Below, in pieces: positions 52,339 through 61,424 of a stretch of 64,000 nt of DNA. This DNA is from Mycolicibacterium stellerae. GTDB lineage: Bacteria > Actinomycetota > Actinomycetes > Mycobacteriales > Mycobacteriaceae. Where the stretch lies: positions 1-64,000 of the forward strand of contig NZ_RARC01000004.1 of NCBI RefSeq assembly GCF_003719305.1, in the 5' to 3' direction. Both the position numbers and the translations under genes were made by a program. The notes under the pieces were generated by a model, which was given only the letters and a program-made list of their open reading frames with translations, did no database searches and was not told the DNA's origin. Positions within the stretch are counted from its first letter, which is position 1. Each line of letters begins with the position of its first letter.

Positions 52339-52995
52339 GTGGTGACGACGGCCAGAGCTGTCCGCGCCGACCGGGCGAGCAGCACGCAAGAAGCGATCCT
52401 GAAAGCAGCCGAGCGGCTGTACGCGGAGCATGGCGTATTTGCCGTATCGAACCGGCAGGTCAGTGAGGCCGCGGGCCAGGGCAACAACGCCGCGGTGGGC
52501 TACCACTTCGGCACCAAGACCGACCTGGTGCGGGCGATCGAGCAGAAGCACCGCGCGTCGATCGAGCGGCTGCTCGAAAGCATGGTGGCCGATATCGGCG
52601 ACTCGACCGAGCTGCGCGACTGGATCACGTGCATGGTGTGCTCGCTGACCGAGCACCTGGCGCAACTCGGCAACCCCACCTGGTACGCGCGGTTCGCCGC
52701 CCAGGCGTTGGCCGATCCGGCCTATCAGAAGATCGTGGTCCGCGACGCTCTCGCGTCGCCATCGCTGGTCGCCGTCGTCGACGGCATCACGCGCTGCCTG
52801 CCCGAGTTGCCGATGGCCGTAGTTGCCGAACGCAACATCATGGTGCGCAACCTGATGATGCACACCTGCGCCGACTTCGAGCGTGCCTTCGCCGATGGCG
52901 ATGGCGTGCCGCGAGCAAGCTGGACGGCTGTCGCGTCGGGCCTGATCGACGCCATTGTCGGGCTGTGGCGCGCACCCGTCACGGAGAAGCCCTGA
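52339..52995 (+). CDS. TetR-family transcriptional regulator 3
   Basis: 218 residues from a GTG at 52339; earlier in-frame GTGs (from 52198) would read through a hairpin and an operator-like sequence. The HTH (VSNRQVSEAAGQGNNAAVGYHFG) is an atypical TetR recognition segment with Asn-Asn-Ala-Ala in the turn. The ligand domain is helical. The gene starts the operon that encodes a ferredoxin, P450 and amidohydrolase; the ferredoxin ATG is 1 base after its stop. It probably senses the operon's substrate. Confidence 0.85.
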   Translation: MVTTARAVRADRASSTQEAILKAAERLYAEHGVFAVSNRQVSEAAGQGNNAAVGYHFGTKTDLVRAIEQKHRASIERLLESMVADIGDSTELRDWITCMVCSLTEHLAQLGNPTWYARFAAQALADPAYQKIVVRDALASPSLVAVVDGITRCLPELPMAVVAERNIMVRNLMMHTCADFERAFADGDGVPRASWTAVASGLIDAIVGLWRAPVTEKP

Positions 52996-52996
52996 C

Positions 52997-53191
52997 ATGA
53001 GAGTGACTGTCAACCAGGACAAGTGCGTGTCGTCCGGTCAGTGCGTGCTCAATGCGAGCGACGTATTCGACCAGCGCGACGACGACGGTGTCGTGGTCCT
53101 GCTCGACGACAGCCCGGCCGACGCGCAGCAAGACAACGTCCGAAACGCCGCCGCGGCCTGCCCGGCCCTGGCCATCGACATCGAGGAATGA
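52997..53191 (+). CDS. 3Fe-4S-type ferredoxin (P450 partner)
   Basis: 64 residues. CVSSGQC gives C-x5-C with no Cys in the middle position, and CPALAI supplies the last ligand, the pattern of the mycobacterial 3Fe-4S ferredoxins that serve P450s. It precedes the P450 by 11 bases and so is its likely redox partner. A reductase is not encoded nearby. Confidence 0.95.
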   Translation: MRVTVNQDKCVSSGQCVLNASDVFDQRDDDGVVVLLDDSPADAQQDNVRNAAAACPALAIDIEE

Positions 53192-53202
53192 ACTAGAGGC
53201 CT

Positions 53203-54441
53203 ATGTCCGACACACTGACCGCCGCGTCCGACGTCACCGCCGACGTCCCCGAGTATCCGATGGAACGTGACGCTCGGTGTCCGTTCGCACCCCCACCGCA
53301 GATGCTCGAGATGGGCATGGCCAAGCCGCTGTCCCGGGTGCGGATCTGGAACGGCACGACACCCTGGCTGATCACGGGACACGAGGTGGCCCGTGAGCTG
53401 TTCGCCGACCCGCGCGTGAGCGTCGACGATCGCAAGGACGGCTTCCCGCACTGGAACGAGCACATGCTGTCCACCGTCAACAAGCGGCCCCGGTCGGTGT
53501 TCACCTCCGATGCCGAGGAGCACACCCGGTTTCGCCGGATGTTGTCGAAGCCCTTCACGTTCAAGCGCGTCGAGGGGTTACGTCCGGTGATTCAGGAGGT
53601 CACCGATCAGTGCATCGACGCGATTCTGGCCGGTCCGCAGCCCGCCGACCTCGTCACGAAACTCGCACTGCCGGTGCCGACCAGGGTGATCAGCGACATG
53701 CTCGGCGTTCCATACGAAGACCATGAGTTCTTCCAGCACCACGCCAACGTCGGGCTGGCCAGGTACGCCACCGCCGAGGCCGGGCAGAAGGGGGCGATGA
53801 GCCTCCACCAGTACCTGATCGACCTGGTCAAGAAGAAGATGGAGAATCCGTCAGAGGACGCGGTTTCCGACCTGGCCGAACGCGTCAACGCCGGTGAGAT
53901 CAGCGTCAAGGAGGCCGCGCAGCTGGGCACCGGGCTGTTGATCGCGGGCCACGAGACCACCGCGAACATGATCGGCATCGGAATCCTCGCCCTGCTCGAG
54001 AACCCCGAACAGGCCGCGCTGCTTCGCGATTCCGATGACCCCAAGTTCATCGCCAACGCCGCAGAAGAACTGATGCGTTATCTGTCGATCATCCAGAACG
54101 GCCAACGGCGGGTAGCCGTCGAGGATATCGAGATCGGCGGCGAGACGATTCGCGCAGGCGATGGCATCATCATCGACCTCGCTCCAGCCAATTGGGACAG
54201 TGTCGCCTATCCCGAACCCGAGAAGTTGGACCTGAGTCGCGACGTGGGGCAGCAGCTCGGCTTCGGCTACGGCAGGCACCAATGCGTCGGACAGCAGCTT
54301 GCCCGTGCCGAGTTGCAGATCGTGTTCCACACGCTGCTGCGACGCATCCCCACCCTCAAGCTCGCGGTGCCGTTCGACGAGGTGCCGTTCAAGCACGATC
54401 GCCTCGCGTACGGCGTATACGAACTCCCCGTCACCTGGTAA
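53203..54441 (+). CDS. Cytochrome P450, CYP105-like
   Basis: 412 residues. Heme motif FGYGRHQCVGQQLARAEL, I-helix AGHETTAN and ExxR EELMR; the N-terminus CPFAPPP and the DDRKDGFPHW stretch are typical of the CYP105 group. CYP105 members oxidise many hydrophobic drugs, terpenes and steroids, and are often paired with a small ferredoxin, as here. Followed by an amidohydrolase gene after 33 bases. Confidence 0.95.
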   Translation: MSDTLTAASDVTADVPEYPMERDARCPFAPPPQMLEMGMAKPLSRVRIWNGTTPWLITGHEVARELFADPRVSVDDRKDGFPHWNEHMLSTVNKRPRSVFTSDAEEHTRFRRMLSKPFTFKRVEGLRPVIQEVTDQCIDAILAGPQPADLVTKLALPVPTRVISDMLGVPYEDHEFFQHHANVGLARYATAEAGQKGAMSLHQYLIDLVKKKMENPSEDAVSDLAERVNAGEISVKEAAQLGTGLLIAGHETTANMIGIGILALLENPEQAALLRDSDDPKFIANAAEELMRYLSIIQNGQRRVAVEDIEIGGETIRAGDGIIIDLAPANWDSVAYPEPEKLDLSRDVGQQLGFGYGRHQCVGQQLARAELQIVFHTLLRRIPTLKLAVPFDEVPFKHDRLAYGVYELPVTW

Positions 54442-54474
54442 GTCTTGCACCACAGCCCGATTGGAGTACCAACG

Positions 54475-55641
54475 ATGTCTACCCCAACTGCAACTCTTTA
54501 TCCGCCGGAGGGCTTCGGCGCGCCCAAACACCGCAAAGGCCATGCCACGGGCGATTTCGGCCTGCCCGCAGGCACCGAGATCTTCTCCGCCGACAACCAC
54601 ATCTCGGTGGCCGAGGACATCTTCTACGAGCGCTTCCCAGAGGAGCTGAAGGGGGCCGCGCCGCGGATCTGGTACGAGGACGGCGCCTACATGGTCGGCA
54701 TGAAGGGCAAGGCATGGACCGGCGGTGACTTCGGCCGGGTGCTGATGCAGTACGACGATCTGGCAGGCGCGGCGTCGAACAACATCGAGGCGCGCATCAA
54801 GGAACTCCGCGAGGACGGCATCGACAAAGAGCTCGCATTCCCCAACGCCGTGCTGGCGCTGTTCCACTACCCGGACAAGTCGTTGCGCGAGCGGGTGTTC
54901 CGCATCTACAACGAGCACATCGCCGACCTGCAGGAGCGCAGCAAGGGACACTTCTACGGCGTCGGGCTGATCAACTGGTGGGATCCCAAGGGCACTCGCA
55001 GCACGCTCGAGGAGCTGAAGGCGCTCGGCCTGAAGACGTTCCTGCTTCCGCTGAACCCCGGCAAGGACGACGAAGGCAACATCTACGACTACGGCAGCAC
55101 CGATATGGATGCCGTCTGGGACGAGATCGAGGCGGCCGGCATCCCGGTCAGCCACCACATCGGTGAGACGCCGCCAAAGACGCCGTGTCAGAACAACAGC
55201 GTCGTCGTCGGCATGATGGTGAACGTCGACTCGTTCCGCGAGCAGTTCGCCAAGTACGTGTTCTCCGGCATCCTTGATCGGCATCCGAGCCTGAAGATCG
55301 GGTGGTTCGAGGGTGGAATCGCCTGGGTGCCAACGGCCCTGCAGGATGCCGAACACATGCTGGCCTCCTACCGCCACATGTTCAACCATCAGCTCACCCG
55401 CGGTGTGCGTGACTATTGGAGTGACCACATGTGCGCCTCGTTCATGGTCGATCCGCTCGGTCTCGAGCTGATCGACAAGATCGGTGTGGAGAACGTGATG
55501 TGGTCTTCCGATTACCCGCACAACGAATCTACGTTCGGCTACTCGGAGATATCGCTGAAGACCGTCGTCGACGCCGTGGGACCCGAGGCTGCGACGAAGA
55601 TCGTCAGCTCCAACATCAAGAGCTTCCTGGGTGTCCAATGA
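54475..55641 (+). CDS. Amidohydrolase-family (ACMSD-like) protein
   Basis: 388 residues from the ATG at 54475 with GGAG about 9 bases upstream. The metal motif is SADNHISV (Asp-x-His in place of His-x-His), followed by PVSHHIGE and MWSSDYPHNESTF with the catalytic Asp. It is an ACMSD-type TIM barrel (amidohydrolase 2), whose members decarboxylate or hydrate aromatic acids or hydrolyse ring-fission products. The 3' end is coupled (ATGA) to the M24-fold gene. It may process an intermediate of P450 oxidation. Confidence 0.88.
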   Translation: MSTPTATLYPPEGFGAPKHRKGHATGDFGLPAGTEIFSADNHISVAEDIFYERFPEELKGAAPRIWYEDGAYMVGMKGKAWTGGDFGRVLMQYDDLAGAASNNIEARIKELREDGIDKELAFPNAVLALFHYPDKSLRERVFRIYNEHIADLQERSKGHFYGVGLINWWDPKGTRSTLEELKALGLKTFLLPLNPGKDDEGNIYDYGSTDMDAVWDEIEAAGIPVSHHIGETPPKTPCQNNSVVVGMMVNVDSFREQFAKYVFSGILDRHPSLKIGWFEGGIAWVPTALQDAEHMLASYRHMFNHQLTRGVRDYWSDHMCASFMVDPLGLELIDKIGVENVMWSSDYPHNESTFGYSEISLKTVVDAVGPEAATKIVSSNIKSFLGVQ

Positions 55642-56903
55642 CGACGTTCGCGACGGTCAACGGTTCCGCCATCGAGGTTCCCGAACTCCCCGACATGGCC
55701 CGCATGTACCGCGAGTGCGGTGCCCGGCTGCGTGATTCGATGAAGGACAAGGGTGTCGACGCGCTCGTCCTGCTCGGCAACGGCAACGTCGTGTACGCCA
55801 CCGGTGTCAGCTGGCGACTGTTGGACGCCGGGCTTTCGCACGTCGAGCGGCCGGTGGCCATCGTGCTCGCCGACGACGAACACCCACACCTGTTCATGCC
55901 GATGCGGGAGGGTTCGGTGTCGGTGAGCGAAGTCCCCGCCGATCACCTGCACGGGCCGCTCTACCTCGAATTCGACGAGGGTGTGGAGCATTTCGCGAAG
56001 GTGCTGGCCGACCTCGTCCCCGCGGGTGCCGCCGTGGCCGTCGACGAGCTGACGGGCGCCATGCGCCGCGCACAGGCACGGTTGTTCCCGTCGGGTCCGC
56101 CCTCGGATGCCGCGCAGGTGGTCGGGCCCGCGAAGCTGGTCAAGACGCCAGACCAGATCTCGTGCGTCCGCAGGGCCTGCCGGATCACCGAAGAAGCCAT
56201 GGTGGACGTGCACAAGGCGCTCGCACCGGGGGTGCGGCAGGTCGACCTGTCGGCGGCGTTCGTCCGGCGTGCCTTCGAGCTGGGCGCAACCGCCAACATG
56301 CTCGAGGCGATCTGGCAGGTGATGCCAACGACGAAAACCAGTGGCGCCGTTTGGACCACCACTGGCGATCTGGCGCTGCCGCTGCTGACGACGGAGCGTG
56401 AGCTCCAGGGCGGCGACGTGTTGTGGACCGATGTCAGCATCACCTACAACGGCTACTGCTCGGACTTCGGCCGCACCTGGCTCGTCGGCGACGAGGTGTC
56501 CGACCGACAGCAGGCTCAGTTCGAGAAGTGGCGCGAGATCATCGACGCCGTGTTGGCGGTCACCAAGGCCGGCGCGACGTCGGGGGATCTGGCCCGCGCC
56601 GCGATCGCCGCCAACGGTGGCAGGAAACCGTGGCTGCCGCACTTCTATCTCGGCCACGGCATCGGCACCCAACCCGCCGAGATGCCGATGATCGGAACGG
56701 ATCTGGGTCAGGAATTCGACGACAACTTCGTCTTCCCGGCCGGAATGCTGCTGGTACTGGAGCCGGTGATCTGGGAGGACGGCACCGGGGGTTATCGAAG
56801 CGAGGAGATCGTGGTGATCACCGAGGACGGCAATACGCGAATCACGGACTATCCCTACGCCCCATACGGTCATGCGCTGATCGGCGGTTCCAATGGGCAC
56901 TGA
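55638..56903 (+). CDS. Peptidase M24 (prolidase/creatinase-like) metalloenzyme
   Basis: 421 residues with ATGA overlap to the amidohydrolase. The C-terminal pita-bread domain keeps all five metal ligands: two Asp in WTDVSITYNGYCSDFGRTW, His in LGHGIGT, Glu in VLEPVIW and Glu in YRSEEIVV. The N-terminal creatinase-type domain is complete. In bacteria such proteins can be dipeptidases or C-N hydrolases on non-peptide substrates. It forms a pair with the degenerate homologue that follows (11-base overlap). Confidence 0.9.
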   Translation: MTTFATVNGSAIEVPELPDMARMYRECGARLRDSMKDKGVDALVLLGNGNVVYATGVSWRLLDAGLSHVERPVAIVLADDEHPHLFMPMREGSVSVSEVPADHLHGPLYLEFDEGVEHFAKVLADLVPAGAAVAVDELTGAMRRAQARLFPSGPPSDAAQVVGPAKLVKTPDQISCVRRACRITEEAMVDVHKALAPGVRQVDLSAAFVRRAFELGATANMLEAIWQVMPTTKTSGAVWTTTGDLALPLLTTERELQGGDVLWTDVSITYNGYCSDFGRTWLVGDEVSDRQQAQFEKWREIIDAVLAVTKAGATSGDLARAAIAANGGRKPWLPHFYLGHGIGTQPAEMPMIGTDLGQEFDDNFVFPAGMLLVLEPVIWEDGTGGYRSEEIVVITEDGNTRITDYPYAPYGHALIGGSNGH

Positions 56904-58026
56904 GATCCTGCCCGACCCAAAAGCTTTGCGCAGTGGCCGCCGCGAGCGGGTACTCGCGCAGATGGCGGCCAACGACATCGACATTTTGGTCCTCGGCCGC
57001 CAGGCCAACGTCCGCTATGTGACAGGTGCACCTCAGCTGTGGGTGGCGGGCACAAGGCCGTTCGGCCCGATCTGCGAGGTGATCCGTGCGACCGGCGAGA
57101 TCCACCTCAACAGCACGTGGGACGAGGGTATCCCCGACGAGATCGGCCACGACCATCTCTACGGGTTGGCCTGGAACCCGATGACGCTGATCGACGTGCT
57201 CAAGAAGTTGCCAGGCGCGGCGACCGTCCGCCGGGTCGGAACCGACTCGCTGACACCGACATTCGCGCAGCTGCTGCCCATGGCGTTCCCCAACGCCGAG
57301 CTCGTCGATGCGGAGCCCGCGCTGCGCGCAGCCCGGCGGATCAAGACGCCAGACGAGATCGCCGTGCTGCGGGGGGCACTCGGCGTCGCGGAACATGCAC
57401 TCGAGGCGGCGCGTGCCGAGTTGGCGCCAGGTGTCAGCGAGCGATCACTGACGGGCGCGATGATGGAGGCGATGGCGGCAGGCGGGATCACCACGCCCGC
57501 GACTCAGGACGGCGCGTGGATCACCCCCAAGGACCACTCGTGGCGACGCGATTCGGGCGAGGGCCGCGTTGCCGACGGAGACCTCGTTGCCCTGTCTGCG
57601 GGCGCGTTGGCCGACGGCTATGTCGGCGAGGTCGGCCGGACCTGGCCGGTCGGCGACGTCGCGGGGGCCGACGCGTTGTTCCGGCGCTCGAATGAGTTGT
57701 GGGAGCACCTCGTTGACGCATGCAGGCCGGGTGGCCGCGCCACCGATCTGCTATCGGCGTACGAGGCGGCGGGTGAGCCGCTGCCCGCGACACCCGTCGC
57801 GCACGGTCTCGGTCTCGGGTTTGACCCGCCGGTGATCTCGGCGGACCTGCCGTCCACCTGCGCCGAGGAGCGGCTCGAACCGGGCATGGTCCTTGCGGTG
57901 ACGGGCTACGTATGGCAGTCGGGTGTCGGCGCGGTGTTCTCCAGGGACGCCGTGCTGATCGGCGACGACGGCGCGGAGGTGCTCACGACCAGCCCCACGT
58001 ACGGCGCCGTCCAGGCGACGGCCTGA
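56893..58026 (+). CDS. M24-fold protein lacking metal ligands (creatinase-like or pseudoenzyme)
   Basis: 377 residues, the same two-domain fold as the preceding protein. Metal ligands are lost: the two Asp positions lie in ALSAGALADGYVGEVGRTW, where Ser/Ala and Glu stand; one His stays in AHGLGLG; and the two Glu positions lie in AVTGYVWQ and FSRDAVLIG. Creatinase is a known metal-free member, so loss need not mean inactivity. It may form a heterodimer with the active homologue, or act on its own as a metal-free C-N hydrolase. Confidence 0.85.
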   Translation: MGTEILPDPKALRSGRRERVLAQMAANDIDILVLGRQANVRYVTGAPQLWVAGTRPFGPICEVIRATGEIHLNSTWDEGIPDEIGHDHLYGLAWNPMTLIDVLKKLPGAATVRRVGTDSLTPTFAQLLPMAFPNAELVDAEPALRAARRIKTPDEIAVLRGALGVAEHALEAARAELAPGVSERSLTGAMMEAMAAGGITTPATQDGAWITPKDHSWRRDSGEGRVADGDLVALSAGALADGYVGEVGRTWPVGDVAGADALFRRSNELWEHLVDACRPGGRATDLLSAYEAAGEPLPATPVAHGLGLGFDPPVISADLPSTCAEERLEPGMVLAVTGYVWQSGVGAVFSRDAVLIGDDGAEVLTTSPTYGAVQATA

Positions 58027-58051
58027 GCCGGACGCGAGGAGCGAAAAGTAC

Positions 58052-58999
58052 ATGGCGCCAGGCGAACGCCCATCGCCAGAGGAGATCGTCCTCTACGACA
58101 AGGACCCCGAGACCAAGATCGCGACGATCACGTTCAACCGTCCCGAGTACCTGAACGCGCCGACGTCCGCAGCACGACTGCGATACGCGGACCTGTTGCG
58201 CGGTGCGACGGTGGACGACGACGTGAAGGTCGTGGTGATCCGTGGCGTCGGCGACGACCTCGGCAGCGGTGCCGATCTGCCCGACTTCATGGCAAGCACG
58301 GACGAGGACAGGCTCGCTGAGCTTCGGGTGGACGACCCGAACGTCACGTATCCACCCGAAGGCTCCTTTCGCCACGGCGCGACGATGGGCCAGTGGTACG
58401 CCAACGCGGCGGCGGGCAACAGGGCGCTTCAGGAACTCAAGAAGATCAGCATCGTCGAGGCCAAGGGCTACTGCTACGGCTGGCATTTCTACCAGTGCGC
58501 CGACGCGGACCTCGTGGTCTCCTCGGACGACGCACTTTTCGGGCACCCGTCGTTCCGCTACTTCGGCTGGGGCCCGCGCATGTGGACCTGGGTGCTGACG
58601 ATGGGTCTTCGCCCGTTTCAGGAGATGGTGTTCACCGGACGGCCGTTCACGGCCGACGAGATGCTGGCCTGCAACTTCCTCAACAAGGTCGTCGAGCGGG
58701 ATCACCTCGAAGCAGAAGTCGAGAAGTACGCGCTGGCATGCGCCCGTAACCGGCCTGTGGACAGCATCTTTCAGCAGAAGGTGTTCTTCGAGGTCGTCAA
58801 GCAGTTCCAGGGTGAGTACATGGGCAGCTTGCTTTCCGCGGCGTTCGAATCGATGGGCGGCTCGGTGCGGCCCGACGGGGCAGACTTCATGCTCGGCGAC
58901 GCGATCGACGCGGGGCTCGCGGATTCGGTCAACGAGAACGACAGCAAGTTCCCACCCGAATTCCGGTTGAGCAAGCAGAATCGCAAGAAGAAGGAATGA
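58052..58999 (+). CDS. Crotonase-fold (enoyl-CoA hydratase-like) protein
   Basis: 315 residues, longer than typical. The oxyanion hole is GSGADLPD; the other half KGYCYGWHFYQCADADL is unusual, with His-Phe-Tyr where Gly-x-Gly-x-x-L is common. A charged KKK tail ends the protein. ATGA overlap with the CaiB fusion points to CoA-thioester chemistry. Hydratase, hydrolase or C-C lyase activity possible. Confidence 0.85.
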   Translation: MAPGERPSPEEIVLYDKDPETKIATITFNRPEYLNAPTSAARLRYADLLRGATVDDDVKVVVIRGVGDDLGSGADLPDFMASTDEDRLAELRVDDPNVTYPPEGSFRHGATMGQWYANAAAGNRALQELKKISIVEAKGYCYGWHFYQCADADLVVSSDDALFGHPSFRYFGWGPRMWTWVLTMGLRPFQEMVFTGRPFTADEMLACNFLNKVVERDHLEAEVEKYALACARNRPVDSIFQQKVFFEVVKQFQGEYMGSLLSAAFESMGGSVRPDGADFMLGDAIDAGLADSVNENDSKFPPEFRLSKQNRKKKE

Positions 59000-61416
59000 C
59001 GTCACTGCCGCTCGACGGATACACCGTCATCGACCTCTCTGTCGGTATCGCAGGCGCCTACTGCACGAAGCTGCTGGCCGACGGCGGCGCCACGGTGATT
59101 AAAGTCGAGCCTCCCGAAGGCGATCCACTGCGCAGGTGGTCGGCGTCCGGAGCCGACATCAAGCCGGGTGACGACGGCGCGTTGTTCAGCTTCCTTGCGT
59201 GTTCCAAGCACAGCGTCGTCGGCGATGCCGAAAACCTCGACGACGTGGAGATGCTGCGCGGGTCGCTGGCGACAGCGGACGCGGTGGTGTGGTCGCGCGG
59301 CTCGACGATCGCCGCGCTCGACGAGTTCTCGCCGGTGGCGCTGGCCGATGCTCATCCCGACCTGACCGTCACGGCGATCACGCCGTTCGGCCTCGAGGGA
59401 CCGTGGGCGGACAACCCGGCGACGGAGTTCACCGTGCAGGCGTGGTCGGGCGGCGTTATCGGCCTCGGCCGGGGTGCGCAGGACCGCGCGCCGCTGTTCG
59501 TCGCCGGGCAGATCGGCGAGTGGCTTGCGGGAGCCTATGCCGCCGCGGGCACGATGGCCGTACGCTCCGGCCTCGTCGACGTCTCCATGCTCGAAACGCA
59601 GATTCTCTCCCTCACTTACTATTCGGTGTCGTTCAACGACGCGCTCGGCCGTCCGTTCCGGGATCTGCGTCGGCTCACCGTCCCGGGCGTTGCGACGGCG
59701 GCCGACGGGCTGGTGGCGCTGGGCTGCGGCACCGCGCAGCAGTGGTTCGACCTGTGCGCCATGATCGGCCACGACGAATGGATCGACGAGGCGTCGGAGC
59801 TCTCCATCACCCAGCAGGCCAACATCCACGCCGAGCAGATCTACGAGTGGGTGCGCGAGAACAACGTCGACGACATCCTCGACCTGTCGACCGCATTCCG
59901 GATTCCCAACGCGCCGGTCGGAAACGGCGCCAACGTCACGTCGTTCGACCAGTTCGTCGAACGAGGAGTGTTCGTCACCAATCCGCGCGACGGATTCACC
60001 CAGCCAGGACCGCCGTATCGGGCAAACCCGTCGCTCGTGCGCCCGCCGCAACCCGCCCCCCGGCTCGGCGAGCACACCGACCACTACCGCCGAATCCGAC
60101 ATTTGGGCGCGAAAAAGGGTGAAATCAGCGCCCATACCGACATTTGGGCGGGGTTATCGTTCGAGGGGCTGCGGGTGCTGGACATGACGAGCTTCTGGGC
60201 CGGGCCGTCGTGCACGCATGTGCTGGCGCAACTCGGTGCCGAGGTCATCCACGTCGAGTCGACCGCGCGTCCCGACGGCACACGGTTGATCGCGGGAGTG
60301 CCGGCCACGGAGGACCAGTGGTGGGAGCGTTCGCCGATCTTCTCGGGTTTGAACACCAACAAGAAGAGCGTGACGCTGGACATCCGCAACCAACGCGGCG
60401 TCGAGCTACTCCACGAGCTGGTGAAGACGTGCGACGTCATCGTGGAGAACTACACACCGCGGGTGCTCGACCAGATCGGGCTCGACTTCGACGCGGTGCG
60501 AAGGCTGCGTCCCGACGCCATCATGATGCGCATGCCCGGCTTCGGGCTCGACGGTCCGTGGCGGGACAAGCCCGCGTTCGCCTACGTCATCGAGGACGCA
60601 TCCGGGATCACCTGGCTGACCGGCCATCCCGACCAGAACCCGGTGGAGCCCTATGCCGTGGGCGACCCGAACGCAGGCGTGCACGGGCTCAACGCGTTGA
60701 TGCTGGCGCTGGCACACCGGCGGCGCACGGGTGAGGGCGTCTGCATCGAGGCCGCGATGGTCGACGCGGCGCTCAACGTCGCCGCCGAGCAGGTCATCGA
60801 GCACTCCGCCTACGGCAGCCTGCTGCAACGCGACGGCAACCGCGGACCCACCGCCGCACCGCAGAACCTCTACCGCACAAGCGAACTCGATGAGTTCGGC
60901 CGACCCGACGACTGGGTGGCGATCGCGGTGGCCACCGACGACCAGTGGTCGAACCTGATCGCTGCCCTGGCAAACCCGGACTGGGCGACCGACGAGCTGG
61001 CGACAGCCGCTGGACGACGACGACATCACGATGCGATCGACGAGCACCTGAGCGACTGGTGCGCAACGCGAACCGGTGACGAGATCGTCCAAACCCTCTG
61101 GGGCGCGGGCGTGCCCGTTGCCAAGGTCATGCAGCCACATCGCGTCGGCGACCTGCCGCAGCTCGCGCATCGTGGCTTCTACGAGCGGGTCGATCATCCG
61201 GTGAATCCGACCGCACGGCACAGCACGCTGCCGATGCGCATCTCGAAAGGGCCGCGGCGTCACCACCGCACCCCCGCGCCGCTGCTCGGCCAGCACAACC
61301 ACGAAGTGCTCTCCGGCCTCGGGCTCGGCGACGACGAGATTCAAGAACTCGAAGACCAGGGGATCATCGGTACCGCGCCCGCGGGCCTTGGCATCCGCAC
61401 CACCAAGACTGGTTAA
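58996..61416 (+). CDS. Tandem CaiB/BaiF CoA-transferase fusion
   Basis: 806 residues with two class III CoA-transferase domains. Domain 1 (1-365) starts DLSVGIAGAYCTKLLADGG. The position of the catalytic Asp reads GQIGEWLAG, without Asp, so this half is probably inactive. Domain 2 (386-806) starts LDMTSFWAGPSCTHVLAQLG and keeps the Asp in AVGDPNAGVHG. The linker, near residues 366-386, is encoded by a short repeat that looks intergenic. Two-domain CaiB proteins occur in other mycobacteria. It moves CoA within the pathway. Confidence 0.9.
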   Translation: MTSLPLDGYTVIDLSVGIAGAYCTKLLADGGATVIKVEPPEGDPLRRWSASGADIKPGDDGALFSFLACSKHSVVGDAENLDDVEMLRGSLATADAVVWSRGSTIAALDEFSPVALADAHPDLTVTAITPFGLEGPWADNPATEFTVQAWSGGVIGLGRGAQDRAPLFVAGQIGEWLAGAYAAAGTMAVRSGLVDVSMLETQILSLTYYSVSFNDALGRPFRDLRRLTVPGVATAADGLVALGCGTAQQWFDLCAMIGHDEWIDEASELSITQQANIHAEQIYEWVRENNVDDILDLSTAFRIPNAPVGNGANVTSFDQFVERGVFVTNPRDGFTQPGPPYRANPSLVRPPQPAPRLGEHTDHYRRIRHLGAKKGEISAHTDIWAGLSFEGLRVLDMTSFWAGPSCTHVLAQLGAEVIHVESTARPDGTRLIAGVPATEDQWWERSPIFSGLNTNKKSVTLDIRNQRGVELLHELVKTCDVIVENYTPRVLDQIGLDFDAVRRLRPDAIMMRMPGFGLDGPWRDKPAFAYVIEDASGITWLTGHPDQNPVEPYAVGDPNAGVHGLNALMLALAHRRRTGEGVCIEAAMVDAALNVAAEQVIEHSAYGSLLQRDGNRGPTAAPQNLYRTSELDEFGRPDDWVAIAVATDDQWSNLIAALANPDWATDELATAAGRRRHHDAIDEHLSDWCATRTGDEIVQTLWGAGVPVAKVMQPHRVGDLPQLAHRGFYERVDHPVNPTARHSTLPMRISKGPRRHHRTPAPLLGQHNHEVLSGLGLGDDEIQELEDQGIIGTAPAGLGIRTTKTG
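60096..60150 (+). repeat. Direct repeat in the CaiB fusion linker
   Basis: CCGACATTTGGGCG occurs at 60096-60109 and 60137-60150, 41 bases apart, so the copies are read in different frames. GGGCGC and GCGCCC between them can pair. The sequence resembles the intergenic hairpin at 51350-51372 (TTTGGGCG plus GAA-AAGGG). Confidence 0.55.
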
Positions 61417-61424
61417 CTCGACCG

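Noticed and set aside
60096..60150. CRISPR-like direct repeat
   Set aside because: Only two 14-base copies, inside a coding frame, with no regular spacers and no cas genes.
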